A stretch of 64,000 nucleotides of DNA from Xenophilus sp. Marseille-Q4582 (GTDB taxonomy: Bacteria; Pseudomonadota; Gammaproteobacteria; Burkholderiales; Burkholderiaceae_C). Positions 1 through 7,968 of this stretch are shown here, piece by piece (position 1 is the stretch's first letter; each line of letters opens with the position of its first letter). A model generated the notes under the pieces. That model saw only the letters and a list, made by a program, of their open reading frames with translations, had not been told where the DNA came from and did not search any database. The stretch covers positions 682,001 to 746,000 of the forward strand of contig NZ_CAKAKO010000002.1 of the NCBI RefSeq assembly GCF_916700565.1, given 5' to 3'. The translations under genes and the position numbers were made by a program.

Positions 1-600
1 ATCAGGCTGGGGCTGGCGCCGGTGATGAAGGGGGCGTGCGCGGCGGCGGCGATCTTGGCCATCTCGCCCAGCAACTCCACGTCGGGCGGGCTCTGGTCGA
101 AGTGGTAGTCGCCCACGATGGCGCCGAAGGGTTCGCCACCGAACTGGCCGTACTCCTGCTCGTAGACCTTCTTGAAGATCGGGCTCTGGTCCCAGGCCGC
201 GCCCTTGAACTTCTTGAGGCTCTTGGCCAGCTCCTGCTTGGAGATGTCCATCACCCGGATCTTCAGGTTCTCGTCCGTTTCGGTGTTGTTCACCATGTAG
301 TGCAGGCCGCGCCACGCACTCTCGAGCTTCTGGTAGTCGGGGTGGTGGATGATCTTGTTGATCTGCTCGGTGAGTTTGGCGTCGATGGCCGCGATCATGG
401 CCTGGATGGACTTGGTCACGTCCTTGCCGATGAGCTGCGTCTGGCCCAGCGCCTGCTGCGCGAGCGTGAGCACGGCGGCTTCGACGGCGCTCTTGGCCTC
501 GTCGGTGCGGGGCTTGAACTCTTTTTGCAGCAGCGAGGCGAAATCCCCGCCCGCGTACTCGACGTTCTTGAAGGCGCTCTGCTGGAGTGCGTCAGCCATG
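1..600 (-). CDS. tssC: TssC, large T6SS sheath subunit (3' part outside window)
   Basis: Large subunit of the contractile sheath of the type VI secretion system; with TssB it forms the cytoplasmic tubule that drives the Hcp tube. Only the N-terminal 200 residues are inside the window and the frame is open through base 1. The start ATG (complement of 598-600) has a purine-rich upstream (ggagaagacc) and lies 33 bp after the tssB stop. The segment around complement 290-350 reads HPDYQKLESAWRGLHYMV, the signature of the TssC/VipB/ImpC family. The identification rests on this motif and on tssB and tssA immediately upstream on the same strand. No frameshift is seen in the visible part. Confidence 0.93.
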
Positions 601-633
601 ATGGTCTTCTCCTTGATTCGAATGCGGGGCCGC

Positions 634-1146
634 TCAGGCGGCGGGGCCGTCCTCTTCGGGTTTCCTGGCGCTGGCCAGCGACTGCAGCAGCGCCGGGTCT
701 TCCAGCACCTTGGCCAGCAGTTCCTCGGCCCCGCCCTTGCCGTCCATGTAGGTCACGAGGTTCGACAGCTGCGTGCGGGCCTCCAGCAGCTTGTTCAGCG
801 CATCGACCTTGCGCGCCACGGCAGCAGGCGAGAAGTCGTCCATGCTCTCGAAGGTCAGCTCCACCTTCAGATCGCCCTCGCCGGTGAGAGAGTTCTCCAC
901 GGCGAAGGCCGCACGCGGCTTCATGGCCTTCATGCGGGCATCGAAGTTGTCGACGTCGAACTCCAGGAACTTGCGGTCCGCCACCGGCGCCAGCGGGTCG
1001 GCTGGCTTGCCCGAAAGGTCGGCCAGTACGCCCATCACGAAAGGCAGCTGCACCTTCTTCTCGGCCCCGTACAACTCGACGTCGTACTCGATCTGCACAC
1101 GCGGGGCCCGGTTGCGGGCGATGAACTTCTGGCTGCTCTTGGACAT
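634..1146 (-). CDS. tssB: TssB, small T6SS sheath subunit
   Basis: Small sheath subunit (VipA/ImpB family) that pairs with TssC to make the contractile sheath. The 170-residue length is normal. It starts MSKSSQKFIARNRAPRVQIEYDVE, i.e. the family pattern of a basic N-terminus followed by the strand that interlocks with TssC. The central LPFVMGVLADLSG and the FDVDNFDARMKAMKP stretch are characteristic. The start ATG is preceded by AAGGAGCC (complement of 1149-1156). It lies between tssA and tssC, the common order tssA-tssB-tssC. The C-terminal tail (ARKPEEDGPAA) is short and polar, as expected. Confidence 0.95.
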   Translation of the reverse strand: MSKSSQKFIARNRAPRVQIEYDVELYGAEKKVQLPFVMGVLADLSGKPADPLAPVADRKFLEFDVDNFDARMKAMKPRAAFAVENSLTGEGDLKVELTFESMDDFSPAAVARKVDALNKLLEARTQLSNLVTYMDGKGGAEELLAKVLEDPALLQSLASARKPEEDGPAA

Positions 1147-1194
1147 GGACGGCTCCTTGCGGATGGGATGGAAATGAAGGGCGGGGCGGCGGCG

Positions 1195-2226
1195 CTATTC
1201 GCCGGCACGTGCCCCGGTGACGTTCTCGATCGTGCTGATCGCATCGGGAGCCAGGTTGGCGATGATGTCCAGGAAGCTCACGCCGATGAGCTTCTTGGCG
1301 CGGCCGATGAGCAGCGGCGCGGGGTTGCCGGGCTCGGCGCGCTCCAGGTAGGCGATCACGCGGTCGAGCATCTGGATCGCCTCCTGGCGGGTCTGGATGT
1401 CGCCCCGCACGGCCAGGGGCTGGGCCGCGGCGGATGGCGCGCCCCCGTCCGGGGAAGCGCCCGCGCCGGGCTCGGCATCCGCGGCGGCGGATTCGCCGGC
1501 CAGCGCACGCGCGGCCTGCTGCAGGACCTGGCCAATGCCACGCAGGCGTGAGAAGTCGACCGCATCGCTGCGGCCGCTGCGCTCGCTCAGCAGGTGCTGC
1601 AGTTGCGCCACGGCCGGGCCGACGGCCTGCATGCGGGCCGGCACTTCGGGATGCTCGGCGGCGATCTCCAGCAGCGCGCCATCGACCTGCGCCGTCGAAT
1701 AGCTGTTCTCGGTGGCCGCCAGGGCGTTGCGCGCCACCGCCACGTCGCGCACGCGCAGCGGGCCCACGCTGCGGGCCGCGCCGATGCGCACGTCGTACAG
1801 GTCGCGCACCAGCAGCCGTTCGTCGTTGAGCGGCGCCAGGGCATTCAGGCGCATGGTCGGGTCGTTGTCGTCGTCGGCGTCGAGCGCAGGGTGCAGGCCG
1901 TCCCAGTAGATGTCGATGAGCCCGGCCAGCAGCTGCATCCCCATCGCGAAGCCTTCCAGCCCCTGCAGGCGCGTGGCCGCGCGCAGCAGCAGCACCGCGG
2001 GCCGCACGTCCTTGGAGCGGCGCAGCAGCGCCTGGGCCTGTTCCGAGACTTGCGGCCATTCGGGCTCGACGGCGGGGATCACCGTGTCGCCGAACTGCTG
2101 CTCGGGCTTGCCCTGGGCGGCGGCCTCCAGCGCGATGAAGGCCGCGTCGTACTCCAGGTCGTCGCCGCACGGCGATGCCTCGCTGATGGGCGCGCGCAGG
2201 ATCTCGACGAGTTCGGGTGTGAGCAT
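1195..2226 (-). CDS. tssA: TssA, T6SS baseplate/cap protein (short ImpA type)
   Basis: TssA-family protein that acts at the baseplate or sheath end during T6SS assembly. The 343 residues begin with an ImpA_N domain (about residues 8-140, containing SPCGDDLEYD and the aromatic IYWDGLHPALD stretch). An Ala/Pro-rich linker follows (about 215-255), then a C-terminal helical region ending in EPGNPAPLLIGRAKKL, the ending seen in the short TssA class. It is first in the leftward unit tssA-tssB-tssC, and the 48-bp gap to tssB suggests co-transcription. The 71-bp gap to divergent tssJ should contain both promoters. Confidence 0.9.
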   Translation of the reverse strand: MLTPELVEILRAPISEASPCGDDLEYDAAFIALEAAAQGKPEQQFGDTVIPAVEPEWPQVSEQAQALLRRSKDVRPAVLLLRAATRLQGLEGFAMGMQLLAGLIDIYWDGLHPALDADDDNDPTMRLNALAPLNDERLLVRDLYDVRIGAARSVGPLRVRDVAVARNALAATENSYSTAQVDGALLEIAAEHPEVPARMQAVGPAVAQLQHLLSERSGRSDAVDFSRLRGIGQVLQQAARALAGESAAADAEPGAGASPDGGAPSAAAQPLAVRGDIQTRQEAIQMLDRVIAYLERAEPGNPAPLLIGRAKKLIGVSFLDIIANLAPDAISTIENVTGARAGE

Positions 2227-2297
2227 GTTGCCAGTGCAGGTTCGCTGCGGATAATCGAAGATGCCCCTGGACCGATCAATGCAACGAAGGAAATAGC

Positions 2298-2804
2298 ATG
2301 CGCGAGTTGGGTACAGACCGTTTGTCCTATGGCCGCCGTGAATGGCTGGGCTGGACGGGCGCCACGCTCCTCGGTGCCTGGGGCCTGGCGGGCTGCGCGG
2401 GCGCGCCCAAGCCAGTGGTCACGCCGGTTTCGCTCAGCCTGGTCGGCGCAGCCGACATGAACCCCGATGCGCGCGGGCGGGCCTCGCCGCTGGCGGTCAG
2501 GGTCTATGCGCTGAAGACTTCGGCACCCTTCGACGCAGCGGATTTCTTCGCCCTGTTCGAGAAGGATCAGGCCACGCTGGGTGGCGAGCTCGTGCACCGC
2601 GAGGAAGCGCTGCTGCGCCCGGGCGACAGCCGGGCGTTGAAGTTCACGCTGCCGGCCGACGCCAAGGCCCTGGCCTTCCTCGCCGCCTACCGCGACCTGG
2701 AGCGCGCGCGTTGGCGCGAGGTGCGGCCCGTGCAGCCCGGCCAGCCGGTGAACTGGCAGGTGGCCTTCGGCGCGCGCCAGATCCGCATCGACGCCGTGAA
2801 ATAG
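2298..2804 (+). CDS. tssJ: TssJ, outer-membrane T6SS lipoprotein
   Basis: Outer-membrane lipoprotein of the T6SS membrane complex (TssJ-TssL-TssM), 168 residues. The lipobox GLAGC puts the lipidated cysteine at residue 33. The rest is a small beta-sandwich of SciN/VasD type: SLSLVGAADMNPDARGRASPLAVRVYALK is the family's conserved strand and loop region, and KFTLPADAKALAFLAAYRDLE follows. The signal region is long and contains YGRREWLG ahead of the hydrophobic stretch, close to a twin-arginine motif, which is unusual for TssJ. It is transcribed away from tssA and converges with the TssM-like and tssL genes. Confidence 0.9.
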   Translation: MRELGTDRLSYGRREWLGWTGATLLGAWGLAGCAGAPKPVVTPVSLSLVGAADMNPDARGRASPLAVRVYALKTSAPFDAADFFALFEKDQATLGGELVHREEALLRPGDSRALKFTLPADAKALAFLAAYRDLERARWREVRPVQPGQPVNWQVAFGARQIRIDAVK

Positions 2805-2825
2805 CCGCAGCAACCCCGGGCGGGT

Positions 2826-3869
2826 TCACGCGGCGTCGGCGCCGCGCCCGGCCGGGTGGGGCAGGAAGCGGTCGAACAGGTCCTGCACGAAGGCCGGCTG
2901 CGGCGCGGCGGCGGTCAGGTACAGGCCCCGCAGCGGCGTGCGCGCGTCCCGGTCCAGCCTCAGGCTGCGCTGCAGCCGGTCGAGGCCGGGGCCCAAGCCC
3001 AGCAGCAGGTCCACGAAGCGATGGATGTCGTGCCGCTCGCGCGCCGGGCGCTCCTGCGCCAGGAGGCTCAGCCGCAGGCCATGGAGCGCGGCTTGCCAGG
3101 TGGCCGTCGCCTCCTGCCAGCCCGGTGCCGCAAAAAAGGCAGGGGCGCACCAGCCCAGCGCCTGCGCGCGCCAGGGCCCGGGCAGCGCGTCGTGCACCGT
3201 GGCATAGCCGGGCAGGTCCTGCAGGCCCGTCAGCAGCACGTGCACCGGCAGTGGCTGCTCCAGCAACGCCGCGCTTTCGTGAAGGCGGCGGGCCAGCAGC
3301 TGCATCACCGGCTCGGCCACCTTGGCATCGGCGCGCAGAAGCGCCGTGCTGATGCACAGCACCCAGCCATCCAGGGGCCGCTCGGGCTGGGTCTGCGCCA
3401 GCGTGCGCAGGGCGTGCAGCCAGAGCAAGTCCTGGGGCGGCTCCTCGGGCGGGGGCGGCGGGCACAGTTCGATGGCGGTGAGCGTCGGCAGCGACCACCA
3501 GCGCCAGAAGGGTTCCTCGCCCGGCAGGGCCTGCTGGGCGGGGCCTTCGGGCACCACCGCCGCCAGCAGCGCCGGCAAACCCGCTGCGGCGTCGCCCACG
3601 AACAGCAAGCGCGGCGGTGCGCGCAGGGGCGCTGGCTTCGCCAGCGGCCACAGGGGCGCATGGTCCGTCTCCGACGGCAAGGCCGCACGCAGGGCCCGCA
3701 GCCGGGTCGGGGGCGCGGCATGGCCCTCGCGCCGCGCCGCCAGCAGCCGTCCGCGCCACAGCTGCCAGCGCGACAGTCCGTCGAAGGTGCCCGGCTGCCT
3801 CAGGAGCCAGGCCAGCAGTCCGAGGCCCAGCGCCATCGCGCCGAGGGCCATGAGTTCCATCAGCCCCAT
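2826..3869 (-). CDS. Short TssM/IcmF-like protein with degenerate nucleotide-binding loop
   Basis: Recognisable as a heavily reduced relative of TssM (IcmF), the inner-membrane T6SS scaffold. The 347 residues compare with 1100-1300 in full TssM. There is one N-terminal membrane segment (about residues 4-24). The domain that follows preserves the order of the TssM GTPase-like region: LLFVGDAAAG at 88-97 where the P-loop should be, PLDGWVLCIST at 165-175, and LPVHVLLTGLQDLPGY at 207-222 (TssM: L-x-LFTKxDLLxGF). The Lys-Ser/Thr of Walker A is missing, so nucleotide binding is doubtful. There is no periplasmic domain. It sits 3 bp from tssL, which supports a T6SS role. It may work beside a full TssM encoded outside the window or replace it. 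Function is inferred. Confidence 0.6.
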   Translation of the reverse strand: MGLMELMALGAMALGLGLLAWLLRQPGTFDGLSRWQLWRGRLLAARREGHAAPPTRLRALRAALPSETDHAPLWPLAKPAPLRAPPRLLFVGDAAAGLPALLAAVVPEGPAQQALPGEEPFWRWWSLPTLTAIELCPPPPPEEPPQDLLWLHALRTLAQTQPERPLDGWVLCISTALLRADAKVAEPVMQLLARRLHESAALLEQPLPVHVLLTGLQDLPGYATVHDALPGPWRAQALGWCAPAFFAAPGWQEATATWQAALHGLRLSLLAQERPARERHDIHRFVDLLLGLGPGLDRLQRSLRLDRDARTPLRGLYLTAAAPQPAFVQDLFDRFLPHPAGRGADAA

Positions 3870-3872
3870 GCT

Positions 3873-5225
3873 TCAGCGCTCCCGGGTCTGCAAGAAGAGC
3901 AGTGCGGCCAGCGGCGCAGCCGCACCGGCGGCGGCCAGCGTCTCGCGCAGCCGCAGCAGGTAGGCCGAGGCCAGCTCGAACGGGGGCGGCTCGGTGCCGG
4001 CGGCGAGCGGCGCATGCGCCGGCACGGCCACTGCCGTGACCAGCACGGTGCCGAAGGGCGGACTCACGAGCCAGCTCGACGGCAGGTCTTCGCCGAAGAC
4101 GAAGGACTGGCCAGGTCCGAAGGACACGCGGCGCTGCCCTTGCGCGCGCAGATGCAGCACGGCGCCGTCCGCGGTGTAGTAGTCCACCCACAGCACGCCT
4201 TCGGCAGCCGGGGCCCGCACCTGAAGGCTGACCCCGTCGCCTTCGCGCAGGCTGCCGCCGCGCGCCGCCGGCACGTGGAGCGCCAAGGGATTCCGGGCCT
4301 GCGCGTTGCGCCGCTGGTGGGCTTGCAGGATGTCCACCACCTCGCAATAGGGCCAGGGCCGCTGCTGCAACTGAACCCGGGTCGGGGTGGTGCCCGCCAG
4401 GGCCGCGACCTCCTGATGGACGAGCGCGATGTCCTCCTCCCGCGGCACGAAGCCCGAGACGTGCAGCACGCCATCGCGCCCCTGCTCGGCGTTCAGGGCG
4501 GCGCAGGCGTGCCGCTGCAGCTGCTGCGCCACGCGGGCGGCCAGTTCGGTGGGCGCCGGGGGTTGCGGCGCGGCCTTGTGCCAGAGCCAGGCGGCCGGCG
4601 GCAACAGGATCAGCGCCAGGGCCAGCAGGAACGGCCACCGGCGCGCGGGCCGGGGCGGGCGCGCCGCGCCGCGCAGCCGGCCGGCCGGCATGGGCTGTGC
4701 GTACGGCTGCGGGCACAGGCGCTGCACCGGCGCGTGGAGGTCGAGCGGCGGCTGGGGCAGCTGCGCGGCATGCATGGCGCGCAGCTTGGCCAGCTCGCCC
4801 GTGCCGCCTTCGCCCTCGAAGTAGTACTGGCCCTTGAAGCCGATGGCCAGCAGGTACCAGTAGAGCTCGCGCAGCTCGCCCTGTTCGGGCCGCAGGGCGG
4901 CCAGGTGGTGGAAGAACTCGGTGGCCGCGTTGGTGGAGTTGAACCACAGCAGCTGAAGCGGCGCGATGGCGTCCACCCAGTCCTTGCGGCGCGCCGCCAC
5001 CTCGTCGAACCAGGCGACCACGGCAAAGGCCGCCGAGTCGACCTCGCGCCCCGGCTTGCCCTGCGCGCGGGCGGCGGCGTTGGCGCGCTCGACCAGGCGC
5101 CGCATGCGCTGCTGCGCCTCGGCGCCGGTGGATTCGAGCGGGTGGGCCGGATCCTGCGCGTCGATGGCCAGGCCGAAGCCGATGGCGGCGGCGTAGAAGC
5201 TGAACAGGCGGGGGGCAGCAGTCAC
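3873..5225 (-). CDS. tssL: TssL, DotU-family T6SS membrane protein with extra C-terminal domain
   Basis: Inner-membrane T6SS component. The cytoplasmic DotU domain comes first, beginning APRLFSFYAAAIGFG and containing AAFAVVAWFDEVA and ELYWYLLAIGFKGQY. A single membrane segment (WPFLLALALILLPPAAWLW) and a periplasmic part follow. The frame is open up to 5303, but a GTG at 5223-5225 directly before TAAPRLF gives the usual DotU start; the upstream extension is Arg/Pro-rich and looks non-coding. The C-terminal part lacks the OmpA/peptidoglycan motif of many TssL proteins. It carries instead a BON-like stretch (HVSGFVPREEDI) and a DUF4384-like region (LREGDGVSLQVRAPAAEGVL). Adjacent to the TssM-like gene. 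Confidence 0.8.
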   Translation of the reverse strand: MTAAPRLFSFYAAAIGFGLAIDAQDPAHPLESTGAEAQQRMRRLVERANAAARAQGKPGREVDSAAFAVVAWFDEVAARRKDWVDAIAPLQLLWFNSTNAATEFFHHLAALRPEQGELRELYWYLLAIGFKGQYYFEGEGGTGELAKLRAMHAAQLPQPPLDLHAPVQRLCPQPYAQPMPAGRLRGAARPPRPARRWPFLLALALILLPPAAWLWHKAAPQPPAPTELAARVAQQLQRHACAALNAEQGRDGVLHVSGFVPREEDIALVHQEVAALAGTTPTRVQLQQRPWPYCEVVDILQAHQRRNAQARNPLALHVPAARGGSLREGDGVSLQVRAPAAEGVLWVDYYTADGAVLHLRAQGQRRVSFGPGQSFVFGEDLPSSWLVSPPFGTVLVTAVAVPAHAPLAAGTEPPPFELASAYLLRLRETLAAAGAAAPLAALLFLQTRER

Positions 5226-5441
5226 AGGCCGGCTCTCTCGGTGCCGCCGCACCCGCGCTGCCGTTCGGGGCGCAGGGTCGGGGTTGCGTTCGGTCCGGCG
5301 CATTCTTGGGGCGGGGCGGCATGGGGGGCCATACCGCGTGGGGGCTATGCCGTTCGGGCGGGCCCCGCGCCTTGCCGCGGGGGCGGTTCGCGGCTATCTT
5401 CATGGGCACTCCCGAGTGCGCGTTGACACGCCCATCCAGCC

Positions 5442-6119
5442 ATGAAAATCCTGATCGCCGATGACCATCGCCTCGTCATCGAGGCGGTGAAGGCCAAGCT
5501 TTCCGAACTGCAGAGCGACATCGAGTTCGTCCTCGCCATGAGCGTGGATGAGCTGCGGGCCTGTGCCGCCGACGACATCGACCTGGCCCTGATCGACCTG
5601 AACATCCCCGGCGCCGAAGGCCATTCGCACATCGACGAACTGCGCCGGCGGCACCCGGCCGTGCCGGTGATCGTGCTGTCGGGCTACGAAGACCCGGCGA
5701 TCATGCGCGCCGTGCTGGACCGCGGCGTGCTGGGCTTCATTCCCAAGGCCTATTCGCCCGACGTGATGCTGTCCGCCGTGCGGCTGGTGCTGGCGGGCGG
5801 GGCGTACGTGCCGCCGATGCTGCTGTCGGGCCTGTCGCTGACGGGCGGCGCCGCGCCTGCGGGCGCCGCCGAGGCGCCGGCCGCTGCACGCGGGCCCGCG
5901 GGCGCGCCCACGCTGGAGCACCTGCGCAAGGTGCTGACGGAGCGCCAGGTGGAAGTGCTGCAGCTGCTGTCGCAGGGCAAGCCCAACAAGCTGATCGGCC
6001 GCAGCCTGGGCATCAGTGAAGGCACGGTGAAGATCCACCTGGCGGCCATCTTCCGCGCCCTCAACGTGCGCAACCGCACCGAGGCCGTGGTGGCGGCCCA
6101 GTCGCTCACCGAGGCCTGA
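5442..6119 (+). CDS. NarL/FixJ-type response regulator
   Basis: Two-component response regulator of 225 residues. The receiver domain (1-120) has the acidic pair D7-D8, phospho-acceptor D52 (ALIDLNIPG), S80 and K102. A low-complexity Ala/Gly/Pro linker (about 134-156) leads to a LuxR-type helix-turn-helix (about 163-222: LTERQVEVLQLLSQGKPNK, then GISEGTVKIHLAAIF). It should bind DNA as a phosphorylated dimer. No histidine kinase gene lies next to it, so the partner is unknown. It is divergent from the T6SS genes across 137-216 bp, so control of the T6SS is possible but only inferred from position. Confidence 0.85.
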   Translation: MKILIADDHRLVIEAVKAKLSELQSDIEFVLAMSVDELRACAADDIDLALIDLNIPGAEGHSHIDELRRRHPAVPVIVLSGYEDPAIMRAVLDRGVLGFIPKAYSPDVMLSAVRLVLAGGAYVPPMLLSGLSLTGGAAPAGAAEAPAAARGPAGAPTLEHLRKVLTERQVEVLQLLSQGKPNKLIGRSLGISEGTVKIHLAAIFRALNVRNRTEAVVAAQSLTEA

Positions 6120-6205
6120 GCCGGCGGGCCGCGCGGCGCCGCGCGCCCGGGGCGCGCCTGCCGTGCGGACGCGGCGCGTCTGCGGGGGAGGGCGACAATG
6201 CGAGC

Positions 6206-6892
6206 GTGAACACCGCCGCCCGCCTTCCCTTGCCCGCCCTGTCCCGCTTCGATGCCGCCATCGTGGACCTCGATGGCACGATGGTCGACACGCTCGGCGA
6301 TTTCGTCGCGGCGCTGGGCGGCATGCTCCACGACCTGCAATTGCCGCCCGTGCAGGCCTCGGCCGTGTCCGCGATGGTGGGCAAGGGCTCGGAGCACCTG
6401 ATCCGCAGCGTGCTGGCCCATGTGGGTGCGCCCGCGCAGGACGCGCTGTACGAGCGGGCCTGGGCGCGCTACCAGCACCATTACCTGCGCGTCAACGGCC
6501 GGCATTCGCGCGTCTACGACGGCGTGGCGCAGGGGCTGGAGGGCCTGCGCGCCGCCGGCCTACGCCTGGCCTGCCTGACGAACAAGCCGCGCGACTTCGC
6601 CCGGCCGCTGCTGGCCGCCAAGTCGCTGGACCGGTACTTCGAGCGGGTCTTCGGCGGCGATGACTTCGCGCGCAAGAAGCCCGATCCGCTGCCCCTGCTC
6701 AAGACCTGCGAAGCGCTCGGCACCGAGCCCGCGCGTACGTTGATGATCGGCGACTCCAGCAACGACGCGCGCGCCGCCCGGGCGGCCGGGTGCCCGGTGG
6801 TGCTGGTGAGCTATGGCTACAACCATGGCGAGCCGGTGCATGCCGTGGATGCCGACGGCTTCATCGACGCGCTGAGCGAATTGCGCGGCTGA
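6206..6892 (+). CDS. gph: Phosphoglycolate phosphatase, HAD superfamily
   Basis: HAD-type phosphatase of 228 residues. Motif I is DLDGT at 21-25, with both catalytic aspartates. The helical C1 cap carries GKGSEHLIRSVL, motif II is LACLTNKP, and motif III/IV is KKPDPLPLL plus MIGDSSNDARAARAAGC. These are typical of phosphoglycolate phosphatase, which removes 2-phosphoglycolate formed in DNA repair or oxygenase side reactions. In many betaproteobacteria gph lies just upstream of trpE, as here, which supports the assignment. The intervening gene (7002-7601) is on the opposite strand, so it is not part of a trp transcript. Confidence 0.88.
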   Translation: MNTAARLPLPALSRFDAAIVDLDGTMVDTLGDFVAALGGMLHDLQLPPVQASAVSAMVGKGSEHLIRSVLAHVGAPAQDALYERAWARYQHHYLRVNGRHSRVYDGVAQGLEGLRAAGLRLACLTNKPRDFARPLLAAKSLDRYFERVFGGDDFARKKPDPLPLLKTCEALGTEPARTLMIGDSSNDARAARAAGCPVVLVSYGYNHGEPVHAVDADGFIDALSELRG

Positions 6893-7001
6893 ATCCGCCT
6901 GGCGCCTTCGGCGCTCGGCCCGGTCCGGCTGGCCCCCGGGGCGCGTGCGGGACGTTCGATGCCTGTGCCGGCGGCGTGCACGCCCTGGCCGGCGGGCGTG
7001 C

Positions 7002-7601
7002 TCAGGGGGCCTTGCCCAGCAGCGCTTCCTTGAGCCGGGCGTCGGCCGGCACGGGGCCCAGCCAGATGCGCAGCAGGGCCGTGAAGAACGCGGGCTCGCG
7101 GATGGGTTCGCCCTGCGGCGTGCCACGCACCACCACCTGCGCGCCCGTGCCGGGGATCCAGTCGACATGGAAGGCGTCGCCAGCCTTGAGCTGCTTCTGG
7201 TCGGCGAATATCTGGCCCATGCGCAGCAGCCCGGGCACGAGCTGGCCGAACTCGGCGCGCGTGGAGTTCTCCTCCACCCCGCGGGTGAACAGCTTGCCCA
7301 GCTCGTTGGCGTCGATGTCGCGCAGCATCGTGATCGCGATGCGCTTGGGGCCGGGCTGGGCCAGCGCTTCGTCGGCGCTGCTCGCCCTGGCGGGCAGGTA
7401 GAGCCCGGCCGCGTACACCTTGAACACCGCCTTGTAGCGCACCCCTGCGCCGTTGAGGCGCAGGGTTTCGCCACCCAGGGGCAACGGGTCCGGGTAGACG
7501 ATGCCGCCCACGTCGACCGGGGCGGCCGCCAGGGCAGAGGAGAGCGCCGCCAGGGCGATGGCAGCGCCGAGGACGTTGAAACGGCCGAATCGCGCAAGCA
7601 T
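7002..7601 (-). CDS. Exported chalcone-isomerase-fold protein
   Basis: 199 residues with a Sec signal peptide (N-terminal LGAAIALAALSSALAAAP, cleavage probably after SALA-A). The mature part reads DPLPLGGETLRLNGAGVRYK, then VFKVYAAGLYLP and an RDIDANELGK segment, and is the bacterial chalcone isomerase-like (CHI-like, lipocalin-type barrel) family common as periplasmic proteins in Burkholderiales. The real substrate is not known and flavonoid isomerisation is unlikely. The start ATG (complement of 7599-7601) was chosen because the signal peptide begins there; the upstream extension of the frame is non-coding. It lies convergent to gph and divergent from trpE. Confidence 0.75.
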   Translation of the reverse strand: MLARFGRFNVLGAAIALAALSSALAAAPVDVGGIVYPDPLPLGGETLRLNGAGVRYKAVFKVYAAGLYLPARASSADEALAQPGPKRIAITMLRDIDANELGKLFTRGVEENSTRAEFGQLVPGLLRMGQIFADQKQLKAGDAFHVDWIPGTGAQVVVRGTPQGEPIREPAFFTALLRIWLGPVPADARLKEALLGKAP

Positions 7602-7748
7602 GTGCAATTTCCCGCTGCAGCCAAGGCTCCCTGGCGGCGCACTGCGGTGCGTCTTGTGGCTGTGGCCGCGCATTCTGCCGCTGGCGCCGGCGCTGTCAGT
7701 GGGTGGAAGCCCGCAGATCCGCGATGGCAGGCGCCGCGGTGGCTGGGC

Positions 7749-7754
7749 TACACT
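7749..7754 (+). promoter_or_regulatory. Possible -10 element ahead of trpE
   Basis: TACACT matches four of six bases of TATAAT and lies about 10 bp before the short ORF at 7764. No convincing -35 element is found at 16-18 bp, so this is a weak prediction. Confidence 0.25.
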
Positions 7755-7763
7755 CGCGCTTCC

Positions 7764-7847
7764 ATGTTCGTTCATCACGTCAACCAGACAGGTCAAGGGA
7801 GCCGGGGAGCCTGGCCCTGGCGCAAGCCTGCGTCGACTGCTGCTTGA
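7764..7847 (+). CDS. Possible trp leader peptide (27 residues, WPW)
   Basis: A small ORF upstream of trpE encodes 27 residues with Trp-Pro-Trp at 17-19 (TGG at 7812 and 7818) and ends in TGA at 7845-7847. Right after it, GCACGGC-gccc-GCCGTGC (7849-7866) can form a 7-bp hairpin. Two closely spaced Trp codons before a hairpin upstream of trpE is the arrangement used in ribosome-mediated attenuation. Against it: no clear ribosome-binding site, only two Trp codons, and no U-run after the hairpin. It could be a chance ORF. Confidence 0.3.
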   Translation: MFVHHVNQTGQGSRGAWPWRKPASTAA

Positions 7848-7928
7848 TTGCACGGCGCCCGCCGTGCGCCCGGGGTCCGTGGCCACCCTCCAAGGCGGCG
7901 GGCCGACTTCCGTGAATGATGATGAACG

Positions 7929-7954
7929 CAGGTGCCGCACTCTTCTGGCACCTG
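7929..7954 (+). promoter_or_regulatory. Perfect 8-bp hairpin just before the trpE start
   Basis: CAGGTGCC (7929-7936), a 10-nt loop and GGCACCTG (7947-7954) form a perfect 8-bp stem. The trpE Shine-Dalgarno GGAG (7960-7963) and GTG start (7969) follow within 15 bases. It could modulate ribosome access or be part of an attenuator. No U-run follows, so it is not an intrinsic terminator. Confidence 0.4.
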
Positions 7955-7968
7955 CCCATGGAGATCCC

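Noticed and set aside
5423-5428. TTGACA before the response regulator as a -35 element
   Set aside because: The matching -10 would fall inside the coding start and shows no TATAAT-like sequence.
7849-7866. Intrinsic terminator after the putative trp leader peptide
   Set aside because: The stem is good but no T-run follows, so termination without Rho is unlikely.
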